Origin: Avena insularis
Taxonomy: Eukaryota; Streptophyta; Magnoliopsida; Poales; Poaceae
Assembly (NCBI GenBank): GCA_023614405.1
Contig: CM042685.1
Location: 185,910,257-185,974,256 of the forward strand
Length of the DNA: 64,000 nucleotides
Direction: 5' to 3'
In this document: positions 54,701 through 64,000 of the stretch, piece by piece
How the letters are laid out: each line of letters opens with the position of its first letter
Position numbering within the stretch: position 1 is the stretch's first letter
Position numbers and translations under genes: made by a program
The notes under the pieces: model-generated
What the model was told of the DNA's origin: nothing
What the model saw: only the letters and a program-made list of their open reading frames with translations
Database searches by the model: none

Positions 54701-56770
54701 TACTCAACAGTAGCATATAAGCTGATCCCTATTAAATTCCAAGGATAGTGTTCCCCTTATGTGTGCTAGACATACCTACGTTCGCATACAGTGGGTACAA
54801 GGGTTGTACTGCAATACACACAAGTTTGAATTGGCGAGCCTAGCATGTGGGACACGGGACTCAGAACACAAGATATCTAAAGATAGATCATGAGTCACAT
54901 GGATGATGTGATTGGCATTGGATAATGTCTACCTTTCAAGCTATGTTGCCGGCCATGATGATCGGGGGTTGCATAGTGAATTGGGATCGTGTGATCGCTA
55001 AAATTGTCCATGGGATGACGATTTTAGTGGGAGCTCAATTATGAATTGATCTCATCTTATGAACTAAGTCTAGATGTCTGTTTGCAAATATCTTAGTTGA
55101 TCATGACCTATCTCATTGAGGTCCTTTGCGACCATGACAAATTTCTTGCTTGATATGGAACTTAGCAGAAGGGTCCAACTTCATAGATTAATACCCAGCC
55201 TGAGGGATATCTTCGTAATAAGCTGATCTTATCTTATTGATACAATAACCATTAGGAGATAATCCAATGACTCCACAAAGATTGTGTTTTCTCCATAAAT
55301 CATCCAAGAGGGGCCATTCTCCATTTGATGGAGTGTTGGACTGCAATTTTGTATTCTGCAAAATCAGGCACATAAAGTATGAGCTGTTGGACGAGTTTTC
55401 CTCCATGATGGATGAAAAACAGAATATTTGGAGAAACACTTAAGAAATATTGCATTAGAGTTAAGAACTCTCAGAAGTACTTGATTGTAGTGGAGGTCAT
55501 GGAGGAAAAGGGTATATGTAATATATACAAAGTAATAAATGTGATTCTTGCAAAACCTCATTGCATTTTAGAAAGTATTGGATACTTGTCCCGTTTTGTG
55601 AAAAACAGGATGTTTTGCTTGAGAATTTCTAGAATTGAGGCAATGTGGCTTGATGACCACAAGCAAACTAGTGGCCGACATGACTCCTTCCCTCAAAGTT
55701 TATCATTTGGATTAGTGGACTTGAATATAATTTTATAATTCTTGTTTATGTGTCTTGCTTTTGGCAATACAATTATTCACATGAATAAGTTACAATCCAC
55801 ATGTACTGTTCTTATGAGTAATACCTTTATGGTCACATTATGATTATAAATGAGTTATTTAATACCTTCGATCCGGATTATGGATGCAGTATAGTTATTT
55901 TTCCCTAGTAGACCTAGGTTTATCGAATCCTCGGGAAGCAGAAAGCATAGTAAGGTTACTTAAATGGACCTTCAAGAGTTTTAGAATTCCTTTTGTGTTT
56001 TCACCGGACCAAGAGTTTGTGATCTTTGTTGTTGTTGACGATGGAGAGAGAGAGGGCCTGGGGCTTTCGGTTTCACCAGTAGTTATGCAAAACATCTAAT
56101 GGAAATAAAAGATAGTAGTAAAGTATGCATGTAATTGTTAGAGCAAGATAATTATATGTGGGCAGTGCATCCATAATTGCTATTGCCTCCGCAACTGCTT
56201 ATAGCAATAACCTACTAGTCTCATCCATAGAAGAAAGAGAACTAATGCATAGTGATGTCACCGTTAATCGCAAGTAAATCTCTCACATACAGTCGTACTA
56301 CCCCTTCTGTCACTGGGGTTCCCAACCTGCAGATCAGTCATCACTCACACTCCCTATACCTGGATCAATCCTTGGGGTCTTGGGTACCTAACAAGTCCTT
56401 AGATTGAGGCAAGAGAGGGTACAATAATCATCATGTCATACAAACTAATACATGATCCCATCTATGACAAATAACATGCACAAAAGCTACATGGCTATGC
56501 CGAAGCCCTTATCCCAAGGAGAATTACTCACACATAGAGATGAAATCAACAACCAAAAACATTGTAATAGAAATCATGAGATTGATAGCAAGTAGTCTTA
56601 CAATGTCGCCAATTGGAGGTGATATCTACTATTACAAGTGGTGGAATATGGCTATGGTGGTGGAGAAGGGTTTGGAGATCAGATCTAGATCTATTCCTTC
56701 AGCGTTTTGGCTTGTGGTGGCAGGGAGAGTTGAGGCCAAAATGAAGAGGGTTTTTCTCGTCGCCCGAGGC

Positions 56771-56783
56771 CTCTTTATATAGG
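56771..56783 (-). promoter_or_regulatory. TATA box of solo LTR V
   Basis: Minus strand CCTATATAAAGAG followed by GC-rich sequence. Confidence 0.55.
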
Positions 56784-56828
56784 GGTCCCTTCATGAAAGT
56801 TGTTCTGTTTGACCTGGCGATGTCGGTG

Positions 56829-56883
56829 CCAACTATACGGCCGGAACTATATGGCGGGAATTTTATTCCGGCCGTATAGTTGG
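56829..56883. repeat. Perfect 18-bp inverted repeat in V
   Basis: CCAACTATACGGCCGGAA (56829-56846) pairs with its exact complement at 56866-56883 across a 19-base loop, just upstream of the TATA box in LTR sense. Confidence 0.9.
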
Positions 56884-59084
56884 TCGTTAAAGGCACTACC
56901 TCCACTTTACAGCTCCAGGTTTCTTTGGTTTGTTGGAAATCTCGTATGTTTGACTTTAATGTAGTGATTCCCATCATCAAACGTCATTATCTGCGCAGGA
57001 AAAAATAGAAATACAGGATTGCATACCCCTTTGATCATTAGGTATTAGTGACATGATTTAGAGAGATATTTCATCAAATATATGAATAATATCCAATTTA
57101 AATGTGAGTGCGGATGGCTATTCACAACCATCATTATTCTCATCACCATGTTAATAATAATAGGTTAAGCATTTATAAAGGATTAGAATGCTAAAAGATA
57201 TCCAAAGGTTAATAATGAAATGACACTATTGTTTAAGTCATGATGGTTATTGCATGTTTTTCACTTAGATGAAAATCGGGGTCTTAGATATTTGATCCAG
57301 TGACTTTGCAAAAACCATGCCTCGTTTGGTACAATGACTAAAACTCCGCATTCCAGTAAAACGATGATATGCGAAGAAATATTGAATTTTATACATAGTG
57401 ATGTATTGTGTTTTCGACAAATAGTGGAAATCATTATTTCAGTGTGAACTTAAGTGAACATATGTACTTACTTAATGAAACCGAAGTTTTGAAATGTTTT
57501 GAATTGTTCAAATGAGTTCACAACAAAGGTATGAAATTAATAATATAAAGTCTCTTTGATTTGATTAATATGACTAAAGTATTTAAGTTAAGTTTTGGCG
57601 TAAAAGGACTTGTGAAAGATGTTTTACAAATGATGATAATTGGACAAATTCAAGGTGTTGACATGTCTAGATATCATAATCATGTTGTATTAGATACAAA
57701 TGGTCTAATATTATCTCTTATCAGGGTTATAGTTACCGTTTAGAGTTAAAGATAGAAATAAGCAAACACTCATTTGAAATACAAAGGAACATCTAAAGAT
57801 TCGTGGAAACAACACCATAAGAGTTATGGCATGTTTGAGTTTCTAGAGGTTTTGATAATTGGAAGTCGTGGCGAATAAACAAGTCTTTGTAGTGTATTCT
57901 TAGGAAACTATGAATACATGTTCCACAAAGGGCAAACCTGCTATTGTCCTAAGTTTTGATTTGTCTTAATGAAGATACAGGTGGAAGAAATTAAAAGATC
58001 AAAACAAGGTATTTGACCTTACCTCCTGATTGTTAAGTGGCGCAGTGAAATTTGTTTCGTGAAACCAAACTCTGCAAATAGAGGAGACACTAATGATAAT
58101 GATCATAAAGTTTCAGAGAATACTTTTATGAAATAAAGTAGGATTCAAGAATATATTCTCCAAGTCAACAGAATTATATTATTGATTCATGTGTCATGTT
58201 ATATGAACAAGACAAACCTACGAAATACAAAGAAGCGTGATGGACCTAAATGTGAGAAATGAGTAGGAGTCATAAAATCCTGTATTAAGTTACATTCAAG
58301 ATTGAAAAGTAATGTGTTACTTGATCTTATTAAGTAAAGATGTTTACTTAATATTTATAAATGACTATGAAGTCATAAGAAGGAAATGAAACTTAATGGA
58401 AAGACATAAATATCGATTTGTCACAAAGGATGTTTGGACAAATTCAAGGAGTTGAGTATAAATGTAGCGATACTTGAGATTATTGGATTTACACCAGCAA
58501 TATATGGATATTGGGAACTCGTAGCTGGAATTCTAAATTTGATGATGATTAAAGAATTTTTGAATGTCCAAGATTATTGAGAGGACTTGCATTTGAGTGG
58601 GAGCTTAATGGCTTGGCTAAGACTCAATATGGAGGAGACATATTTTTGAGTAGGAGCTAAGTGAAATCCCTGGATCTCATATATGGATGCCATATTTGAG
58701 TGGGGGCGCGATATCATTCTGAAATATCACTACAGAAAATGTCCTTTTACAACAGAAAATTTTCGTGGTTGAAGGTCCTTTTTTCATGGTCGAAAAACCT
58801 TCTACTATGGATGCCCTTCGTGGTAGAAGCCCGTCACAAATTAATCTCCCACGGTTTTTTTGACCGTGGCAGATCGCACCCTTCAGCCACGAAAAGTCAT
58901 TCCATCGTAGATCTACTCGCTAGCCGCGTTGATTGCTGATGTCGTGCAAACTACCACGTGGAGAACATCATTAATGGCCAGTTAGCACCGTTAACTATCA
59001 ATGAAATTATGGTGGAAGCCAGGCCCAACCAAGGCCTGATAATTATTAAGTGGGCTGGCCCATTAAGAGAGCCCAATAGTATCA

Positions 59085-59705
59085 TAGCCTATTACTGTTT
59101 TGTCCTGCAATGTTACAAATGGGCCCACTGTGCTACCGGCGGAGGCCCATAAACTTTCGGTCCCATTACTGTTTCGATTTACACTGTTTAAAATTCGCCC
59201 GATTGTAAGGCCCGCAAAATGCTGGGCCCGTTACTATTCCTCCCTATACTGTTTGGATTGGACCCGTTAGGCCATCCCGCTTTGTCCCATAACAATTCCG
59301 GACCATTACTGTACAATCCTACACTGTTCGAAACGGCCCATTTATGCAATCTGCTTTGGCCCATAATCTTTTGGGCCCGTTACTGTTTGGGCCCATAAAC
59401 ATCCTACGCATATTCTGGCCTATTATTATTTTGGCCTTGTAGGTTTCTCGGCCTGTTACTGTTCCTTTATGGTGCAATTCGACATTTTACCGTTCTGGCC
59501 TGCTACGACCCTGCCTTTTTTTGGCCTGGCCCGTTACTGTTTTGTCCATTTAAGTTTGTAGCCCTTTTTCTCTTATGGTCCATTACTGTTCTCGGGATGT
59601 TACTATTTTAGCCTGTTACTATTTTGATCGGTTACTGTTTTAGTTTGTTACTGTTTTGGTCGGTTACTATTTCGTCCTGTTACTGTTTTGGCCATTTACT
59701 GTTAC
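59085..59705. repeat. Array of 'ggcccgttactgtttt' repeats
   Basis: About 20 degenerate copies of GTTACTGTTTT or variants. Between 59580 and 59700 they follow each other with a regular 16-base period ('cggttactgttttagt' type); elsewhere they are spaced by GGCCCA-containing sequence. Confidence 0.85.
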
Positions 59706-60320
59706 TTAGCACGCCTGTGGGTCGGTCCCGTTACTTTTACAGTATTTTATAGTTTCTGAATTTGTGGAGCCCATTCTCATAAAAGGTGTACAATTTGTGA
59801 GCATTTTTACCGATATTGTACCCTAATCGACCTGGCTAGCGCAGGTATGGAACCGCCTACTGCTATGTGTGGATGGCGTCAACAAAATGCGTACACGGCC
59901 TATGCGATTAATTTAGATATTAGATCAAATGCAAACTACTTAAAATTATCACATATTATCAACTCAAGGGAAAAAAATGGCATTTCAATTGACAATCGAG
60001 TTGATAGCAGTCCTCAATTTGCTTTCTCCATCTATCACATGCATCTCCCTTTTGAGTGTGACATCTACATTCAAAAACAACCTTGATACATGATCTTGCA
60101 GCCCCCTCTTTGGTGGCGATATCAATTATTGCATTCTAAAACTAAGTAATAACAAGTTAATGCATCAAACAAGGAAAACTACTCATTTAACTGATACGAC
60201 AGGAGCTATGAACTAGAGTTTACTACTCGTCAATGGTTCAAATATATTGAGCATCACGTCAAACAAACAAGACAAGCAATCATTAAACAAGTCTGTCTAC
60301 CGTAAAACGAGAAATATAAC
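59706..60320. other. Non-coding interior of CACTA-4
   Basis: AT-rich, without domain, promoter or clear repeat; one short open frame near 59847 has no support. Confidence 0.45.
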
Positions 60321-61468
60321 AATGTGTGTGGTTTAGAATTTCAGCAAATGTAAACTAGCCAGGTCATATAAAAAAATATATATAGAAGAATAAACTAGAA
60401 GAATAAATCAGACAATGGAATGCTGTTACTGTCGTAGCTAAGAATGAATGAGACAGAAATTATAACGGCATCATGTGAGAACTTTTAGAGCAGGTATACA
60501 AACAACAAATGAACTATACAGTAGAGGGTAGTTAGGTCATTTCTTAGGAAGAACCAGAACCAGATATGAAATATAATGGCGTCGATTGTGAACCTGTAGA
60601 ACATGATATGCAAGCATTAGACAAGTGTTCCGAGAATGAAATGAGCAATCAAACAAAGTGTTTCTTAGAATTTCAGCAAATATAAACTACCCAGGTTATT
60701 TGAACAAATATATATGGAAGCAGTTGTATATCCTAGAAAGAAAGAGACGTTGGTTGACTCAGAATTTGCGGCGAGCTACACAATGGCATGCAGTTACCGT
60801 CTTACCTAAGAATGAACCATGTAGAAATTATAATGGCATCATACCAGAACTTGCAGAGCAGGAACGCAAACCATGAATGAACTATATAGTAGAGGATAGT
60901 TATGTTGTTGCTTAGGATGAATCAGCACCAGATTAGAAATATAATGGCGTCTCTGGCGAACCTGTAGACAAGGACAAGCAAACATTAGATAATTGTGCCT
61001 ACAATGGAATGAGCAATCAATAAATGTGTTTCTTAGAATTTTAGCAAATATAAACTAGCCAGGTCATTTAAAAAAATGGAAGCAGTCGTTTATCCTGGAA
61101 TGAAAGAGAAGTTGGGTGACCCATAATTTGCGGCGAGCTACACAATGGGCATGCAGTTAATGTCGTAGCTAGGAACCGAATAGAAATTATGATGGCATCA
61201 TAAGAGAACTTGTAGAGCAAGAATGCAAACCACGAATGAACTATATATAGAGGGTAGCTATGTCACTGCTTAGGACAAACCATTATATATGAAATATAAT
61301 GGCATTGCTTGTGAACCTATAGAATAGGACAAGCAAGCATTACACAAGTGTGCCTACAAATGAATTGAGCAATCAAATAGAGTGTTTCCTAGGATTTCAG
61401 CAAATATAAACTAGCCAAGTCATTTCAACAAATATATCTGGAAGCAGTAGTATATCGTGGAATGCAAG
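60320..61468. repeat. Tandem repeat, about 355 bp x 3.3
   Basis: Copies are marked by 'tttcagcaaatataaactag' near 60339, 60671, 61040 and 61396 (spacings about 332, 370 and 355). Each carries 'gcggcgagctacacaatgg', 'aatataatggcgtcg' and 'caagcattag'-like phrases. The last copy is cut by the G-family LTR at 61469. Confidence 0.88.
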
Positions 61469-62694
61469 TGTCAACAAACATATTTTTAATGCCAGATGCC
61501 TGTTATGCCATACATCGCAATCCCAGGATTACCATTTTTGCGATACATAACAGATTGGATATCACAGTACATCATCCATTACAAACCATACATAAGGTCT
61601 TACAAAAAATAAAGGATCTCATGATCCAGTCTTAATACAATCAAAGCAGCGGAATAATATAATAACGATAGCATGGGCGAAGCTCCATCTCCATGATCAT
61701 AGGCAATGCTGACGATGGGAGATGATCCTAGTTGTCGTAACCTTCCTGCGGTCCATCCTCCTAATAGTCCTCTTCATAATCTGGCCATGGGAATAGCTAG
61801 GGACAAATCCATGAGTACTCTTTAAGTACTTGCAAACTATCACTAACATGTAAAGTGGGTTGAGTAGGAATACGAAGCTCTAGGTTATTTTGCGAAAAGC
61901 CAGGTTCACCTTAAATGAGTTCAGAAGCAAAGAAAGCTAGTTTAACGTTTTATAACACCTAAGTGGGAACTTAGCTTTCACTTTCACAACCCTATTGTGG
62001 TCAAGTCAAGGTCATGATTCATTTCACAAGTCATTTTGAAAACATTTGACGACAGAACAATATGGCCACTCCAACTGTCCATAACCGCAGACACGGCTAT
62101 TCGAATAGTTTGACACTATGCAGAGGTGGTACACTTTCACCACAACATTTGATACATCCGTCAGGAACAATCCTGAATTCACCATACTTAGTATGCGGAT
62201 AATCAATCCTAACCTTTCAATTACACGCCCTAGTATAGGCACCTCTCCTATGAGTTTGGCCTCCCAACCATGACCATCTGTCATCTTGGGAACTGCACAG
62301 GTGGTCAATCATCATGAGGTAGCCTCAGCTTAAACCTTGGCCGCAAGGGAACTCATACTAAGGTATATAAACTTCCAGTCAAGCCCTACCCAATTTCGGG
62401 TATTGTGGTTGGACGGTAAAGTTGGAATGGTATCGCATCCAGACACAACCATAAGTTTTATAAAAGGTCTAAGACTCATGCCTCAACATTTTCATCATCA
62501 AACTCGTCTGATGCTCATAGCACATGTCAAAACATCTCATTAGAATGACTCATCATTCTAAGGTTTTTTAATCATTTTCACCAAGTACTCCCATCTAAAG
62601 TGATCAAGTTTTAAGCTTAGGACTAGCCACTAAAGTTGGGGTAAGCACTAATGAGGGGTGATAATCAAGTGTGAATTATCTAAGTTCAATCTCA
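61469..62694 (-). mobile_element. Truncated LTR of the G family, third copy
   Basis: It aligns with the first 1.2 kb of the G LTRs (from TGTCAACA; 'atgcctgttatgccatacat' and onwards). It is cut where CACTA-3 begins, and the rest, if present, is beyond the window. It sits inside the 355-bp tandem repeat of CACTA-4. Confidence 0.9.
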
Positions 62695-62723
62695 CACTAC
62701 TAGGAAAACAATTATAGGTAGAT

Positions 62724-63050
62724 TTTAATCCTGTGGCGCATATAGGGAAAATGCTCCACTAAAATTAATTCTGTGGCGCATATAAGAAATGCTCCTCATA
62801 ATTCATGCAATTCTGTGGCACAGATGGCTATATGCGCCACAGAAAGTGAGCATTATGTGGAGCATATAGCCCTATGCGCCACAGATTTTCTATGGGCCTC
62901 ACCCAGCACATAGGCATGCCAGAATTCTGTGGCGCATATGGCTGTATGCGCCACAGAATGTCAAAATTCTGTGGCGCATATAGCATATGCGCCACAGAAT
63001 TCCCACTTTCTGTGGCGTATACAGCCATATGCGCCACATAATGTGCCAAA
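62724..63050. repeat. Subterminal inverted repeats of CACTA-3
   Basis: About a dozen copies of 'tctgtggcgcatat' in both orientations, often paired as 'tgtggcgcatat...atatgcgccaca' hairpins (for example 62929-62957, 62970-62999 and 63010-63038). Confidence 0.88.
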
Positions 63051-63380
63051 CAGATCTTATTTTTTTCATCCTACCTACCACCATCCCGTAGCCGCCCATC
63101 CTGTGTCAATCGCGCGCATGCCAAGCCGCCCGCCGCCACCATGCCGCCACCCCGCTGCCCCGCCGCCCCGCTGCCCCTCCGCCCCTCCCCTCTTCCCACC
63201 CCTCTCTAACCTCTCCCCTCTCTGGCAGTAGGAGGAGCACCTCGATCAGGACCAGGATCAGGACCGGGAGGAGGAGGGGTCCTCTCCACTCGCGCCTAAC
63301 ACTGCCGGTTCTCCATGTCTTGCTTCCTCCGCTGCCGCTTACCCTGGCTCGCACGCGCTCCCGTCGACGCGCCGGTCTAG
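63051..63380 (+). other. GC-rich putative 5' exon of a CACTA-3 gene with splice donor
   Basis: A C-rich segment ends 'gccggtctag' and is followed at 63381 by GTGAGTTCTT, a good donor. This is the place where the leader exon of a transposase gene is expected. Reading frames here are proline-rich and unconvincing as protein. Confidence 0.4.
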
Positions 63381-64000
63381 GTGAGTTCTTGGTTCCTGCT
63401 AGATTCTTCCTCTGCTTTGGTTTTGGTCATGGTCTGGTTAGCGGGTTCTTTGGAGGAAGCAAGATAGTGCCCAATCTAGAACAATGTTGTAATTCTCGCG
63501 CCATAGGTCGTCATGAGGTGTTGAGCCGTTGAGATATTTCCTTTCGCACGCCCATGGGAAATGGTTCTGGGTAGCTTCGATGCTTGTATCAATTGATCCA
63601 GCCGCGTGTATACGAATCTTGGGGTATTCTTGTCGGAGAAAAGGGGGACAATTTAGGATTTAGAGTACGAACATGTTGCAGTACAGGGTCGGTTCTAGCA
63701 TTCTGGATGGCAAGGATAGATATAGCAAGAAACAAAATCTGTACCGGAACAACAGTTCCAGAAGGTAGTTAATTAAGTTTGGTTCTTGCGGTGGTGGGTA
63801 TTGCCAGGTGGGTACTCCAATTAATTCACCATGGAAAACTCACTTCTTGCTGTGTTATTGCTGTTGTGAATACTGGGAAGCAGAGGCAACATGATTTGTT
63901 GCCCATACTTGGATTCAGTCCTTAGTTGTAGCAAATGCTTTATGCCCATACTTGGAAAAAAATGAACCAAGTATGCTTATGGCATTTTCTTATGGGGATC
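63381..64000 (+). other. Putative intron and following sequence, no gene recognised
   Basis: Ordinary-composition sequence after the donor. No acceptor or domain can be assigned before the window ends. Confidence 0.3.

Larger units (their letters stand above)
55881..57015 (-). repeat. Probable solo LTR (V) within T
   Basis: The text 'cctaggtttatcgaatcctcgg' and the layout match the LTR class seen at 3879. A minus-strand TATA box CCTATATAAAGAG is at 56783-56771. GGATT flanks the segment (55875-55879 and 57016-57020), a possible target duplication with one extra base at the left. No interior is attached on either side. Confidence 0.45.
54701..58727 (+). mobile_element. T: degenerate retroelement region without intact ORF
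   Basis: No domain is recognisable in any frame. Phrases such as 'gatcgctaaaattgtccatg' / 'gggatgacgattttagtggg' and the repeated 'agtgggagct' (55031, 58595) recall leader and interior of non-coding Triticeae copia elements, from memory. It is interrupted by a probable solo LTR (55881-57015), and CACTA-4 starts inside its right side. Boundaries are not defined. Confidence 0.35.
58728..64000 (+). mobile_element. CACTA-4, left end and start of interior, interrupted twice
   Basis: CACTACAGAAAATG at 58728, preceded by TAT (58725-58727) as possible target duplication, begins a CACTA element. Subterminal motifs 'ttcgtggttgaag', 'ttcgtggtagaag' and 'accgtggcagat' follow. No transposase is reached before the G-family LTR at 61469; any continuation lies outside the window. 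The orientation given is that of the left end only. Confidence 0.65.
62695..64000 (+). mobile_element. CACTA-3, left end, running out of the window
   Basis: CACTACTAGGAAAACAATTA at 62695, preceded by TCA (62692-62694), is a typical CACTA terminus. Subterminal repeats follow, then a GC-rich leader with a splice-donor-like site. No transposase domain is reached by 64000. Confidence 0.8.

Noticed and set aside
55188..55738. Possible small genes in region T
   Set aside because: Frames are short, AT-rich, overlap on both strands and show no domain, start context or promoter.
1..64000. CRISPR array, prokaryotic operon, tRNA or rRNA genes
   Set aside because: Repeats are long or without regular unique spacers, genes show introns and eukaryotic transposon domains, and no cloverleaf or rRNA sequence was recognised; tRNA-like matches are retroelement primer sites.

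Overview
This is a repeat-dense plant nuclear window, almost certainly from a grass of the wheat tribe (Triticeae). The evidence is a stack of long-LTR retrotransposons primed by tRNA-iMet, a copia LTR starting TGAAGGAAATATGCC, CACTA transposons with TNP2 transposases and 'tagtcccgg' subterminal repeats, and nesting of elements inside elements. I see no tRNA, rRNA, CRISPR array or bacterial-type gene. Gene-like content is nearly all transposon-derived. The one long unbroken reading frame is at the left edge (2281 to 1, minus strand): about 760 codons of an uncharacterised grass protein family that runs out of the window.

Layout, left to right. 1-2281: the open DUF7597-like frame. About 2400-5168: the remnant of a minus-strand LTR element with a tRNA-Asp-type primer site and a 267-residue unknown ORF. 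5169-13212: CACTA-1, minus strand, with a broken TNP2 transposase, a spliced second gene and an intact right terminus; its left end is missing. 13213-54700: the fragments of an old LTR (S) split by two large insertions. The first is R (13475-34224, target duplication TTTGG), a non-autonomous element with LTRs near 3.8 kb and only 0.86 kb of interior; one of its LTRs is split by the 12.3-kb CACTA-2 (13629-25959, target duplication ACA). The second is G (34251-52592, target duplication GTTTA), a chromovirus-type gypsy element with LTRs near 4 kb and an extra ORF upstream of gag; its integrase region is split by a deleted copia element (38551-43082, target duplication TTATG).

54701-58727 is a degenerate retroelement region (T) holding a probable solo LTR. 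At 58728 CACTA-4 begins; it carries a 16-bp repeat array and 355-bp tandem repeats, is interrupted at 61469 by a third LTR copy of the G family, and that LTR is in turn interrupted at 62695 by CACTA-3, which runs to the window end.

How the parts fit: four insertions can be ordered from target-site duplications read directly, and one has a matching empty site in the sister LTR. Many premature stops are CAG/CAA/CGA/TGG to stop changes, as expected from deamination of methylated cytosine, so most elements look silenced and dead. The most interesting parts are the intact edge ORF, the extra gypsy ORF, the R element, and the 3.5-kb centre of CACTA-2, which holds repeated promoter-like units and small ORFs. 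Family names were recognised from memory; no search was run.
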